Shown one piece after another: positions 9,139-19,015 of a stretch of 64,000 nt of DNA. The notes beneath the pieces are model-generated. The model was not told where the DNA came from. It ran no database searches and saw only the letters and a list, made by a program, of their open reading frames with translations. Numbering within the stretch: position 1 is the first letter of the stretch; each line of letters begins with the position of its first letter. This DNA comes from Stakelama flava (lineage in GTDB: Bacteria; Pseudomonadota; Alphaproteobacteria; Sphingomonadales; Sphingomonadaceae): assembly GCF_019351405.1 (NCBI RefSeq), contig NZ_JAHWZX010000003.1, positions 265,688-329,687 of the forward strand. Direction: 5' to 3'. Position numbers and translations under genes: made by a program.

Positions 9139-9179
9139 CGGAGCTTTGCTCCGAATATATAGCGGAGCAACGTTCCGCT
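9139..9179. promoter_or_regulatory. Paired palindromes, TetR operator candidates
   Basis: CGGAGC-TTT-GCTCCG at 9139-9153 is perfect. AGCGGAGCAACGTTCCGCT at 9161-9179 is near-perfect with the same CGGAGC/TCCG core. Their centres are 24 bp apart. They fill the gap between the TetR and dehydrogenase genes, where an operator pair for the TetR protein is expected. Confidence 0.65.
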
Positions 9180-9211
9180 TATTGCATCCCAATCGTCAAG
9201 GAGACTCAGCT

Positions 9212-10189
9212 GTGAAAACTTTCGATCGCGACGCGACGACCGAGGAGGTTCTCGCCGGCCATGACCTGTGCGGTAAACGCGTTTTCATCACAGGCATTTC
9301 CGCCGGTCTCGGCCTTGAGACTGCCCGCGCGCTCGCCAGCCATGGTGCTGAGGTGATCGGGACCGCACGCGACGTCGCTAAAGGCGATGCCGCTTTGAAA
9401 AGCGTGCGGGAAGAAATCGCTCGTAGCGGCGGAAGCATACGGCTCGTCCCGATGGACCTTGCCGATCTCGCCTCGGTCCGGTCCGTGGCAGATGCTCTCG
9501 TCACGGCGGATGAACCGCTGGACCTCGTCATCGCCAACGCGGGCATCATGGCGACGCCCGCCCTGGAACATACGAAGGAAGGTTTCGAACTTCAGTTCGG
9601 CACCAACTTCCTTGGTCACTTCGTATTGGCGCAGCGGCTTGCCCCGCTGATGCGCGAGGGGGGGCGGCTCATCGTCCTGTCCTCGAACGCTCATCGGATG
9701 GCGGACGTCGATCTTGTCGATTACAATTTCGAAAGCACGCCTTACGACCCGTGGACCGCCTATGGCCGCTCAAAGACCGCCGACGCCCTGCTTGCAATCG
9801 CCTTTGACGCCCGGCATCGCGACCGCGGCGTTCGGGCCGCCAGCGTCCATCCCGGCGGCATACAGACCGAATTGACGCGCAGCCTGGAACCGGACGCGTT
9901 CATGGCAGCGTTTCAGGCCATGCATGAGGAACATCTGAAGCAAGGCAACCCTCCGTTCGAGGGCAAGACGATTCCGCAAGGCGCCGCCACTACCATATGG
10001 GCGGCTATCGCTGCGGATGCCGACGAGATAGGCGGTCACTATTGCGAGGATTGTCACGTGGCGGAAGTGCTTGCCGACAATGTGGAGACAAGCGCCTTCA
10101 ATCCCGGTGTACGGCGCTACGCTAACGATTTGGATCATGCAGAGGCGTTGTGGGCCAAGGCTGCCGAGCTAACCGGCGAGAAGCCCTGA
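9212..10189 (+). CDS. Short-chain dehydrogenase/reductase
   Basis: A 325-aa NAD(P)-dependent oxidoreductase of the classical SDR fold, closest in feel to retinol-dehydrogenase-like members. The GTG at 9212 is chosen because AAGGAG sits 8 bp upstream; the same frame extends up to 9128 but across the operator region. Cofactor motif GISAGLGLETARAL (TGxxxGxG type), NAG motif VIANAGIM, catalytic YGRSK with Ser in LIVLSSNAH, and PGG after the active site are all present. Substrate unknown. A long stem-loop follows the stop. Confidence 0.88.
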   Translation: MKTFDRDATTEEVLAGHDLCGKRVFITGISAGLGLETARALASHGAEVIGTARDVAKGDAALKSVREEIARSGGSIRLVPMDLADLASVRSVADALVTADEPLDLVIANAGIMATPALEHTKEGFELQFGTNFLGHFVLAQRLAPLMREGGRLIVLSSNAHRMADVDLVDYNFESTPYDPWTAYGRSKTADALLAIAFDARHRDRGVRAASVHPGGIQTELTRSLEPDAFMAAFQAMHEEHLKQGNPPFEGKTIPQGAATTIWAAIAADADEIGGHYCEDCHVAEVLADNVETSAFNPGVRRYANDLDHAEALWAKAAELTGEKP

Positions 10190-10202
10190 CCACGGCTGAA
10201 AC

Positions 10203-10240
10203 GCGTGGGGTGGGGCATCGACGCCTGTCCCATCCCACGC
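10203..10240 (+). terminator. Long stem-loop after the SDR gene
   Basis: GCGTGGGGTGGGGCA at 10203-10217 pairs with TGTCCCATCCCACGC at 10226-10240: 15 bp including two G-T wobbles, with an 8-nt loop. It starts 14 bp after the stop codon. No T-run follows, so it may act as a terminator or as an mRNA 3' stabiliser. Confidence 0.55.
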
Positions 10241-10764
10241 AGTGCAGGATATCACCATGTTCCAAAAACCCGGTCGCTCGTGCCGCCGGTGCCGATCAGG
10301 GGAAACGGGCTGTTAAGTTCGTGCGCGATCGTGCCGCGCAAGGCGTTATGACGCTCGCCAGACCAGGTGCTTTGGGTGCTTTGGCCGGGGAATAGTCGCT
10401 GCAGCGACAACACCGCTTTCATTGCCACCGCCACCGACCGCATCGGTCACCGTGTGATATGCCAGGACCATCTGCCATCCAAATGCCGGCTGCGTCGCCC
10501 TGCGCGCGCGATAACGGCATGTGCCCAAAGCGGCACCCGTCTTCGACCGGAAATGGTGCGCTTACAGGACTCGAATTGGGTTCATACAGCATTGTAAAAG
10601 ATAGGGTTTTTAAAGCCGGCGCTATTTGTGGTCCATCCATGGTCCGCCCCTAAAATCGTTCCCTGTTCAGAACCCGAACCGGCGCCATCAAACAACTTTC
10701 GGAAGTCGATTCGCGGTGCATAGGTCAAAATTCAATCAGCGTTTTGATTGCCGCGGATCGGAGC
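10241..10764. other. Intergenic stretch without a recognisable gene
   Basis: About 520 bp with only short overlapping ORFs on both strands, none of which I recognise. The one local feature is a tRNA-3'-end-like string at about 10554-10577 (minus strand, ending GCGCACCA), whose T-stem does not pair properly. The stretch leads into a degraded pncB fragment, so it is probably decaying DNA. Confidence 0.5.
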
Positions 10765-11126
10765 TGGGGAACGGAGAACCGCATTGTGGCGCCCGCATGG
10801 TCGCAACCCGCGCGAAAGCGGCTGATCTTTTCCGACGGAATGGACGTTGACACGATTGAGCGCGTTTATCGTCATTTTCACGGCCGGTTACGGATGGGCT
10901 TTCGGGGCAACCTCACCAGCGATTTTCGCAATTGCGATCCGGGCGGAAGCAAAGCGCTGGTGCAGATATCGCTGGTCACCAAGGCGACCAGCGCGACTGC
11001 CAGCCGGCAGTGAGGCTTCCCGGCAATCCCGAAAAGGCGAGCGGGGATGTGGCTGAGATCGAACGCTATCTGCGTATTTTTGGCGGCAAGGGCAGGGTTG
11101 CCCATCCGGTGGCGGTGCAACACAAG
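10765..11126 (+). pseudogene. pncB: 3' remnant of nicotinate phosphoribosyltransferase
   Basis: A broken C-terminal piece of PncB. One frame reads [20 protein letters not shown], then GNLTSDF and ISLVTK. After a frameshift near 11000 the next frame reads [20 protein letters not shown] and RYLRIFGG. Intact enzymes carry these blocks in the same order (FSDGLDVD, GTNLTNDF, PISLVCK, KLSDNP). The catalytic N-terminal part is absent and there is no start codon. Confidence 0.75.
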
Positions 11127-11369
11127 CTTTCCCGAGCTATCTTAAGAGATTGTCGCGAAAGTGGCTCATGACAAGCTTGCGCTTAGGGTCGGTGATGTTG
11201 GCCAATGAAATCACAAAGGTTGCTTCAAACAGGCTTTCCTGCCGCTCGATTCTTGGTTCTTTTCGCAAGCCATCGACTGGTCCCGATTTCGTAATTCTCT
11301 AAATTTCTAATTTTTCTCGACTTATTTGTCGCGCCTATCTAGCTTACCTGTTCAAACGGGGGAATATTA

Positions 11370-14300
11370 ATGAACATTGGTAGTGCGCTGCGCAGGCGGC
11401 GGTTGCGGACGTATGCGCTGGGCACGAGCGCGATCGCGCTGGGTATGGTATTGGGTGGGTCGGCCGCTGCGCAGTGCGCGCCCGACCCCACAGTCGAGAA
11501 CGGGACGACCAATTGTACCGGTACCGATAATGACGGGCTGACCATTACCACCTACAATACCCAGGTCACCGTTGCCGCTGATGCCGTGGTAAACGCAGGT
11601 TCGTCCGGTGCCGCCATCACTGCGCAGGCCCCGGGCACCTCAATAAGCGTAGCGGGCACGGTCAATGGTGCGAGCCAACCGGGTATTTTCATAACTACGG
11701 GTCCGGCACGGACAGAGCCGTGCGATCCATATGCTGGCGCCAGCATCGGCAGTTGTGCCCCTGGCTCGACCGTAACCGTATATCCCTCTGTCGACGCTTC
11801 GATCTCGGTGAAGGAAGGCGGGACGGTAACCGGTGCGCAAGCAATCCTGATCCGCCGCGCATCCGACGCATCGAACAGCGCCAGCGCTTTTATACAGAAT
11901 GCCGGCACCATTACCGGAACGAACGGCGAAGCAATCTTGGCGGATGATACCGGCTTCGGCGCGGTTTCTCTCTCCAACGCAGGCACCGGTCTGATTAGCG
12001 GCGGTGTTGCCGGCGCGATTTCCTATGTCGACAATGTAGGCACGATCAATGGCACGTCGCGCGCCGCGATCGCGGCTACCTCGACAGTCACTGTTACGAA
12101 CCGCGGAGCGATCCTGTCGGACGGCACTGCAGCGACGCTTAGCGCAACGGGCAATCTGACCGTGTCGAATGGCGAAGGCGCAACGATCGGGGGAAGCGCG
12201 ATCGCGATACGTACAAGCGGTGCGCTGTCGCTGACCAACGCCGGGACGATTGACGGATCCGTGATATCGACAGCCTCGGCGGACCAGTCGAGCACCGTCG
12301 ATACACGTACCGGCATCATTGATGGCGATCTGCTGTTGGGCGCGGGAGATGACACGCTGCTCGCGCTCTACGATCCGGACACCGGCGGCATCGCATCGAT
12401 CACCGGGATGATTGATGGCGGTGCCGGCATCGATACGATCACGATCGGTATCGATGCCGATGCGACAATCACGCAGGCGGTGCTACCGGGCAATTTCGAA
12501 CGGTTCGGGCTCGACCTGTCGAATAATGCAATTGTGACGATTGCTGCCGAATTCACGTCTGCCAGCGGCCTTTCGCTTTCGGGTAGCGGAACCGTCATCA
12601 ACCGGGCAACGCTGGTGACGAACGGGGCGGCAATTACATCTAACGGCCTTGGCGGGCTGACATTTACCAATCAGGGATCGGTTTCCGCGACGCTGGACGA
12701 TTCATTCCTGTTTGCCGTCGATGCGCCGAACACGGTCAACAACAGGGGAACCGTTACAGCAACGGGCGGCGGCGGCATCAGCGCAGCTTCGCTGCTTGAT
12801 AACAGCGGCACGATCATCGCTTCCGATACCGCTGCTGCGGTCGCGTATGGCACGCTGACCAACAGCGGCATGATACGTTCGACCGCCGGAATCGGAGCCA
12901 CGCTGTTTTCGGCCGGTATCGAATCGACCAACAGCGGCACCATCGCGGGCGCAACTACTGGTCTGTCATTGTTTAACGGGACGTTGGCCAACAGCGGCAC
13001 GATTTCAGGCGGCGATACCGGAGTGTTGCTGGGCGGTACGCTGATCAACACCGAGCAGGGAACTGTTACAGGCTCGGGCGCCGCCGTTGCGGTCAACGGC
13101 TCATCCGCCCGGGTCGTAAATGCTGGCACGATTAACGGGGATGTCGATCTCGCGTTTCCGTCCAGTTACGATTCGAACGAGGGTCTGTTTGTTGATGAAG
13201 GCGGCACCGTAAACGGTGCGATCCGGCTCGGCGGCGGTGATGACGAACTGGTTGTCACGCTTGGCGACGATGCCGGACGGCCCCTTGCCGGTGCGACCGG
13301 TGGCGTGGATGCAGGTGATGGCTATGATACGCTGCGCTACCGGGTGAATGCAGATGCCGATGCGGCGATTGCGTTGACTGGCGGGTTCGAGGGGCTGGCC
13401 TATGAGTTATCAAATGATGCCGCGCTTACCCTAACCGCGTCCAAACCGATTGCCACCACCATTGGTCTTGCAGGCAACGGCACAGTAATTCTGAATGGTG
13501 CGGTCTCAACCACCGACCGGCAGTTGATTGATGCATCCATCCCGACCGTGGCGCAGCTTGCCGAGGGAACATCGGGACCGGAGCGCGATCTCGCGATCAT
13601 CAACAATGGCAAGCTGCAGCTTGCCACCACGTCACAGAGTTACAACTACGGTCTCGCCGCTATCTATGCCTATGACGCGGACATAACCAACAATGGCACG
13701 ATTGCCGTCAGCAACGAGGAAGGCGGCTATTACCCCGCCGCCGGAATTTTTGGCGGAACGAACGTCACCAATGCGGGCGAAATTGCGCTGTCGGGCGGCG
13801 GCATTGCGGTCTACGTGGCGCAGAATGTCGTCAACAGCGGCACGATCACAGCGTCGGGGGCGGGCGCGGTCGGCGTTTCCGGGGTTGGCGAATTGGTCAA
13901 CAGCGGCATCATTCGCGCCGATGGTACGGCAGTGCAGGGAGGATATGCATCGCAGTCGCAGATATCCAATAGTGGTACGATCGAAAGCCGCCTGGGCACC
14001 GCCATCGTTCTTAGCGGTTATGATTCACAACTGGTCAACGAGACGACAGGCAAAATCAACGGCGCGGTCGCGATCGACATTTCGAGCGGCGGCACGATCG
14101 TCAACCGCGGCACGATAATGGGCGATGTCTCCGCGTATGCCTATTCCTATACTTCGACAAGATATGTCGCCGATGGCGGCAGCCTTAAGGGAAATCTGAT
14201 CTTCGGCGCGGGGCAGGACATGCTGGTGCTGTTCGGTGAGGATACGGGCGTCACCGGAATGATCGATGGTGGCGATGGCAGCGACATGCTGGTCCATGCC

Positions 14301-17300
14301 CGGCGGGAGGATGCCACCGTTGCACTGGGCGTGACGCAGATCACAGGGTTCGAACGCGAAGGCGTCAGCGCTATCGGTGTCGATACGCAAGTGACAGTGG
14401 AGGCGGATTTTCCCTTTGAGGACGACCTGATGCTGTCGGGCAATGGCAAGATCATCAATACTGCCTCCATTACGGGCGCGGTCACGACCTCAACCTATGC
14501 CCTCGCCGCTGCGTTACCCGAAAGTGCGGGACTGCTCGCGGCGTTCACCAATCAGGGCATGATCGACGGGGGCTTTTCTGGAACGGTGGGCCGCTTCACC
14601 AACAGCGGTACCGTCGGCGGTACCGCTCTGAGCGGTCAGGCAGTAGGAATATACACTGGTGATGCACTCGTGTTCGGCAATAGCGGCACGATCGGCAATG
14701 ATGAATCGAAGGTCGCTGTCAGCCTCCGGGGAGATGGCGCAAGCACGATTTCCGCAACCAACAGCGGTGACATCAGCGGTGGCGTATCTGTCGCAATGCG
14801 TAATCAAACCTACGAGCCGGTGGAAACGGTCAGTCTTGTAACGGCATCGCTGATTAATAGCGGTTCGATTGGTGTCGCGAGTAACGACACGGCGGCGGTT
14901 TCGATCAATCTTGATCTGTCGAACGACAGCGCGGGCAGTGTGGTGCTCACCAATTCAGGTACGATCGAAGCTTCCGGAACAGGCGGTGTCGGCGCATCGA
15001 TTGCGGTTGACGGCTATGCGGGCGAACCTGGCGCGGCGGGAATCGAGGTAACCAATAGCGGCACGATCAGCGCCAATGGCGGTGGCCGAGAGACGGTATT
15101 CGATTGGGGCAGCCAGACATTTCGCTACACCGACCCGGCTGTCGGCCTAGCGCTCAGCGCACCTGACGGTACGACCACCGCGACGGTGGCAAATAGCGGC
15201 ACGATCGAGGCGACGGGCGAACGCTCTGTGGCGATACTGGCGCAGGGCACAGCACTCGACCTTACCAACTCAGGAACCATTCGCGGTGGCGGGGACACCC
15301 AGCTTTCCGGGAACGATCAACTTGCCTATACGATCGGCACGCCCTATCTTGCCAGCGCGATCCAGACCATAGGTTCGGCGGACGACCGGGTCGTCAATAC
15401 CGGATCCATCATCGGCTCGGTGGCGTTGGGCGCGGGCGATGACCGCGTGGAAAATTATGGCAGCATCGAAGGCGATGTATTTCTGGGCGAAGGCGACGAC
15501 AGCTTCGTTCAGCTTGCAAGCGCGTTGTTGACCGGCACTGTCGACGGCGGCTCGGGCGATGACAGTCTGATCATCGACGCCACCGGCGGGGGCGCGGTCA
15601 ATGGCGACCAGTTCGTCAATTTCGACCGCTTTTCGCAGATCGGTGAGGGCGATGTCGAATATTCCGGCGACTTCACTTTCGACACCATCGGTCTCTCGGG
15701 AGGTACGATCAGCGTAGCGGCGGGTGAAACTCTGGCCAGCGCGGGCGATACCACGATAACCGGCAGCGATGGGGCCGAAACGCTCGACAATCGCGGAACG
15801 ATCATGGGCGGCGTGGCGCTGGGCGGCGGTGCCGATCGCATCGACAATCGCGGTGCGATCCTCGGCCCGGTGTCCCTCGGCAGCGGCGACGATGTTTTTG
15901 TCGATTATGCCGGCAGCAGCGCAGGCAGCGTGGACGGCGGATCGGGTATCGACCTGTATCAGGTCCCCCTGTCGGGCGATCGTAGCGGCATCGGTCAGCG
16001 CACCAATTTCGAACGTCTGGCGGTGGAGGGACGCGGCACGCTGTCGCTGGTGCTCGATCAGCGGTTCGACCAGATTTCGCTCTCCGGTACGGGATTGAAC
16101 CTTTCGCTCGACGAATGGAGCGTGGGCCGGGTTACGGGCAGCGATGCGGCAGAAACGCTGGCGGTTGATGGCGATATCGCCACCGTCCGGCTCGGTGGCG
16201 GCGACGACGATTTGGCGCTGGGGGGCGTCCGGGGCGCGGGAAGCTATGATGGGGGTGAAGGCAGCGATACCTTGCGCTTCACAGCCGAAGAGCCGGTGCT
16301 GCTGACCGGCACGGCGACCGGGTTTGAACAGGTGGTGCTCGCCGGACATGCGCTCACCGTCACCGGCACGTTGGGCAGCGTGGGCGCGCAGATTGGCTTC
16401 GGCGATGATGCGCAACAAATTACGGTCGCCGATGGTGGTGCCCTCGCTGGAGTGATCGACCTGGGCGGGGGAGACGACGCATTCGTTCTCGCCGCCGGAT
16501 CGGTGCTGGACGGCACCGTTTCAGGCGGTGCGGGCACCGACAGCATCACGCTGGAACTTGCCGGTGACAGCGCTTTGTCGGACAGTGTGCTGAGCAATTT
16601 CGAACTGCTCACCAGCACGGGTGAGGGCACTCTGACATTTACCGGCACCCACGCCTATCAGAGTGTGACTGCGGGTACCGATCTTTCGGTCGCACTTGAA
16701 GCGGTGCTCAGCGCTGAGCAGGTCACATTCGGCGCTCGCGACGACAGCCTGACGATTGCAGGTCGCTTTAACGGCAGCGTCGATGGCGGTGCCGGAAGCG
16801 ATACCGTCACGGTGTCGGGCGGGAGCGCAAGCGCGCCGGTTGCCTTCGCGAATGTAACAAACATAGAGGCTTTCGCCCAGACGGGTGGGTTTGTAACGCT
16901 TTCCGGCAACGCTTTGCTTGGCACGCTAGCCATGTCCGGCGGTCGGTTCGTAGGACTGGCGGGGTCGACGCTTTCCGCCCGGCAGATCGTGGTTGAGCGG
17001 GAAGCTACTTTCGGCTCGGCAGGAACAGTCAACGGAGATATTGCGGTTGCCGGTACGCTCAGTCCTGGTGCGAGCGTTGCGACGATGACGGTTAATGGCA
17101 ATGTCGAACTGGCTTCCGGATCGGTTTCGCTGTTCGAAGTCGATTCAGTCGGTGCCGACCAGCTGCAGGTAAACGGATCGGTGGCGATTGATCAGGGCGC
17201 GACGTTGCAGCTTGTCAATAACGGAGAGGTACAGCCCGGTACCTCTTATGACCTGATCGTGGCGACTGATGGAATTACGGGCAGCTACAGCACCATCATG

Positions 17301-18446
17301 AAGCCCGACTCGCTTTTCGGTTTTGTCGTTCAGCGAGCGGACCGGATTCAGTTACTAGGCGAATTTCTCGGCGATGCCGGTTTCTCGCCGCAAGTCTCTC
17401 GCTCGATCGACTATGCCAATGAGACGCTTCAGGTACAGTCGGCGACAAGCAGCCTGTTCGACGCGCTTCCCGCGCTGGTCGACGAGAACGGTGCGTCCGA
17501 TCCGCAGGCGTTTGCCCGGCTGACGCCGGAGGCCTACGCCACGGCGACGCAGGCGGGGATCGACAATGCCCTGACGCTTGTGGGGGCTGCGCGCGGACCC
17601 GCCTTTACGACGGAGAACGATGCGCCCGGCCTCTTCATCTTCGGACAAGCGCTTGGGCAATGGCATACGCTTGGCGCCGATCAGGTCCAGGGGACCGCGA
17701 AGGCGCAGACACATGGCTACGGCTTTCTCGGCGGCATCGGCTATGGCGATGCGACGTTCGCGGTCGGTGCGTTCGGCGGATATCTCAACACACGTCAGAT
17801 GATCGACACACTGGGCACGCGGACGAAGAATGACGGTTTCGTGGCAGGCATTCACGTCCGTTATGCATCGAACGGATTCGGTCTTGCCGCCTCGATCCTC
17901 TATGATGGCGGTGATGCCCGAACGACGCGCGCGCTGCCCGACCGCACTAGCGCGACCGGACGCTATGGCCTGCATAGCTGGGTGAGCGACCTGTCGGGTA
18001 ATTATGCGATCGGTATGGGGAAGGAATGGGCGCTTAACGCACGCGCTGGGGTCAATTACATGCGCACGAACCGCGGCAGCGTAGCAGAGGCGGGCGGTCC
18101 ATTCGCTCTTGATGTTGCGAGCGACAGCCACACCGCCGGTTTTGTGGATGGCGGAATCATGGTCGCGCGCAACGATACCTCGCCCTCGCCGTTCCGGCCA
18201 TTTGTCGCTCTGGGCGTGCGCTATCAGTTTGATGGGCGCCGCACCGATGCGCTGGCGAGCTATGCTGGCGGTCCCTTTTCGCTCGAAGCACTCGGTGCCG
18301 GCCGTGCCCGAGCTGTGGGAACGGCGTCGGCCGGTCTGTCCTATCGCCTGACGAGCGGTGTAGACCTGTTCAGCACCGCTTCCGCTCAGATCGGCCGTGA
18401 CGATCAGCAGGAAACTATTTCCACGGGTTTCCGGGTACGGTTCTGA
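11370..18446 (+). CDS. Giant autotransporter with NSGTI-repeat passenger
   Basis: A 2358-aa type V secreted surface protein. It has a signal peptide (MNIGSALRRRRLRTYALGTS, ending in GGSAAAQ) and a passenger of about 2,000 residues built from imperfect repeats of the type NSGTI/NAGTI, a sequence style that folds into a right-handed beta-helix. A typical autotransporter barrel covers about residues 2085-2358 and ends GFRVRF with terminal Phe. Many glycine-aspartate stretches (GAGDDTLLAL, GGSGDDSLIID, GGDGSDMLV) resemble RTX calcium-binding motifs set between helix repeats. GGGGGAAT precedes the ATG. The gene stands alone, between a degraded region and a hairpin. Adhesion or biofilm is a family-based guess. 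Confidence 0.92.
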   Translation: MNIGSALRRRRLRTYALGTSAIALGMVLGGSAAAQCAPDPTVENGTTNCTGTDNDGLTITTYNTQVTVAADAVVNAGSSGAAITAQAPGTSISVAGTVNGASQPGIFITTGPARTEPCDPYAGASIGSCAPGSTVTVYPSVDASISVKEGGTVTGAQAILIRRASDASNSASAFIQNAGTITGTNGEAILADDTGFGAVSLSNAGTGLISGGVAGAISYVDNVGTINGTSRAAIAATSTVTVTNRGAILSDGTAATLSATGNLTVSNGEGATIGGSAIAIRTSGALSLTNAGTIDGSVISTASADQSSTVDTRTGIIDGDLLLGAGDDTLLALYDPDTGGIASITGMIDGGAGIDTITIGIDADATITQAVLPGNFERFGLDLSNNAIVTIAAEFTSASGLSLSGSGTVINRATLVTNGAAITSNGLGGLTFTNQGSVSATLDDSFLFAVDAPNTVNNRGTVTATGGGGISAASLLDNSGTIIASDTAAAVAYGTLTNSGMIRSTAGIGATLFSAGIESTNSGTIAGATTGLSLFNGTLANSGTISGGDTGVLLGGTLINTEQGTVTGSGAAVAVNGSSARVVNAGTINGDVDLAFPSSYDSNEGLFVDEGGTVNGAIRLGGGDDELVVTLGDDAGRPLAGATGGVDAGDGYDTLRYRVNADADAAIALTGGFEGLAYELSNDAALTLTASKPIATTIGLAGNGTVILNGAVSTTDRQLIDASIPTVAQLAEGTSGPERDLAIINNGKLQLATTSQSYNYGLAAIYAYDADITNNGTIAVSNEEGGYYPAAGIFGGTNVTNAGEIALSGGGIAVYVAQNVVNSGTITASGAGAVGVSGVGELVNSGIIRADGTAVQGGYASQSQISNSGTIESRLGTAIVLSGYDSQLVNETTGKINGAVAIDISSGGTIVNRGTIMGDVSAYAYSYTSTRYVADGGSLKGNLIFGAGQDMLVLFGEDTGVTGMIDGGDGSDMLVHARREDATVALGVTQITGFEREGVSAIGVDTQVTVEADFPFEDDLMLSGNGKIINTASITGAVTTSTYALAAALPESAGLLAAFTNQGMIDGGFSGTVGRFTNSGTVGGTALSGQAVGIYTGDALVFGNSGTIGNDESKVAVSLRGDGASTISATNSGDISGGVSVAMRNQTYEPVETVSLVTASLINSGSIGVASNDTAAVSINLDLSNDSAGSVVLTNSGTIEASGTGGVGASIAVDGYAGEPGAAGIEVTNSGTISANGGGRETVFDWGSQTFRYTDPAVGLALSAPDGTTTATVANSGTIEATGERSVAILAQGTALDLTNSGTIRGGGDTQLSGNDQLAYTIGTPYLASAIQTIGSADDRVVNTGSIIGSVALGAGDDRVENYGSIEGDVFLGEGDDSFVQLASALLTGTVDGGSGDDSLIIDATGGGAVNGDQFVNFDRFSQIGEGDVEYSGDFTFDTIGLSGGTISVAAGETLASAGDTTITGSDGAETLDNRGTIMGGVALGGGADRIDNRGAILGPVSLGSGDDVFVDYAGSSAGSVDGGSGIDLYQVPLSGDRSGIGQRTNFERLAVEGRGTLSLVLDQRFDQISLSGTGLNLSLDEWSVGRVTGSDAAETLAVDGDIATVRLGGGDDDLALGGVRGAGSYDGGEGSDTLRFTAEEPVLLTGTATGFEQVVLAGHALTVTGTLGSVGAQIGFGDDAQQITVADGGALAGVIDLGGGDDAFVLAAGSVLDGTVSGGAGTDSITLELAGDSALSDSVLSNFELLTSTGEGTLTFTGTHAYQSVTAGTDLSVALEAVLSAEQVTFGARDDSLTIAGRFNGSVDGGAGSDTVTVSGGSASAPVAFANVTNIEAFAQTGGFVTLSGNALLGTLAMSGGRFVGLAGSTLSARQIVVEREATFGSAGTVNGDIAVAGTLSPGASVATMTVNGNVELASGSVSLFEVDSVGADQLQVNGSVAIDQGATLQLVNNGEVQPGTSYDLIVATDGITGSYSTIMKPDSLFGFVVQRADRIQLLGEFLGDAGFSPQVSRSIDYANETLQVQSATSSLFDALPALVDENGASDPQAFARLTPEAYATATQAGIDNALTLVGAARGPAFTTENDAPGLFIFGQALGQWHTLGADQVQGTAKAQTHGYGFLGGIGYGDATFAVGAFGGYLNTRQMIDTLGTRTKNDGFVAGIHVRYASNGFGLAASILYDGGDARTTRALPDRTSATGRYGLHSWVSDLSGNYAIGMGKEWALNARAGVNYMRTNRGSVAEAGGPFALDVASDSHTAGFVDGGIMVARNDTSPSPFRPFVALGVRYQFDGRRTDALASYAGGPFSLEALGAGRARAVGTASAGLSYRLTSGVDLFSTASAQIGRDDQQETISTGFRVRF

Positions 18447-18450
18447 ACGA

Positions 18451-18476
18451 CGGTGCCGGCAGAAATGTCGGCACCG
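18451..18476 (+). terminator. Hairpin after the autotransporter
   Basis: CGGTGCCG at 18451-18458 pairs with CGGCACCG at 18469-18476 (8-bp stem, 10-nt loop), starting 4 bp after the stop codon. No T-run follows, so this is a probable rather than certain terminator. Confidence 0.6.
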
Positions 18477-18708
18477 CCATGGCATCGGAAGGATTTCGCC
18501 CAGAGCAGGGAAAGCTATCATCATGTGGCAGCTGCCACACAGCTTCGGTCGAATTGGGATAGCAATGCAGATGGCGGGATAAGCCTTGCGGCGGCGATTG
18601 TTAACCGACGGCGCTGGGCTGGCGCTATCGCCGGAGAATATAGAGTGTCGAGGAACAGGCCCACCCGGACGCGCCAAGTCATTCCCGGTTGTGTGAAAGG
18701 CAGTCGTC

Positions 18709-18960
18709 ATGACGAAATTTCCCCGCGTCGAAGCATATCGCGCACGGATACGCCAAAGGGACTTCACACCGCTGACCGATGACGAATTGCGCGCAATGGT
18801 GCAGGCGGACCGGTCCGCGCGCCACAATGCGGCGATCGAGGGCTTGGCAATGGGCAGGGAAGACAGCGCGTTCAGCGATATGCTGCTCGCCGAGCGGGTT
18901 CCCGCCGCGCTCGCCTCGGAATTGATGCTGCATTTCGTGAAGGACGGCCTCGCCGGTTGA
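18709..18960 (+). CDS. Small hypothetical protein, VbhA-antitoxin-like (repeat copy 1)
   Basis: An 83-aa acidic protein. The segment RSARHNAAIEGLAMGRED resembles the region of VbhA-type antitoxins carrying the Fic-inhibitory motif (S/T-x3-E-G/N), but the first position is Asn (NAAIEG). The second half is helical with repeated Ala/Glu. No Fic toxin gene lies next to it, so if it is an antitoxin it is an orphan. Start ATG at 18709; the ribosome site GAAAGGCAG is acceptable. Function not established. Confidence 0.6.
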   Translation: MTKFPRVEAYRARIRQRDFTPLTDDELRAMVQADRSARHNAAIEGLAMGREDSAFSDMLLAERVPAALASELMLHFVKDGLAG

Positions 18961-19015
18961 CGCCGGAGCAGGCAGCGTCGTGTTTTCACCCACGCCGCCG
19001 CTACCGTTCCGTGCG

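Noticed and set aside
10554..10577. tRNA gene on the minus strand
   Set aside because: Only a 3'-end-like string; T-stem unpaired and no anticodon or D-arm found.
15270..16418. Minus-strand ORF of 382 aa inside the autotransporter
   Set aside because: The repeat-rich passenger gives long antisense frames; no start context or family.
11400..17100. Recent tandem DNA duplication in the autotransporter
   Set aside because: The repeats are imperfect at DNA level and scattered; they reflect protein repeat structure.
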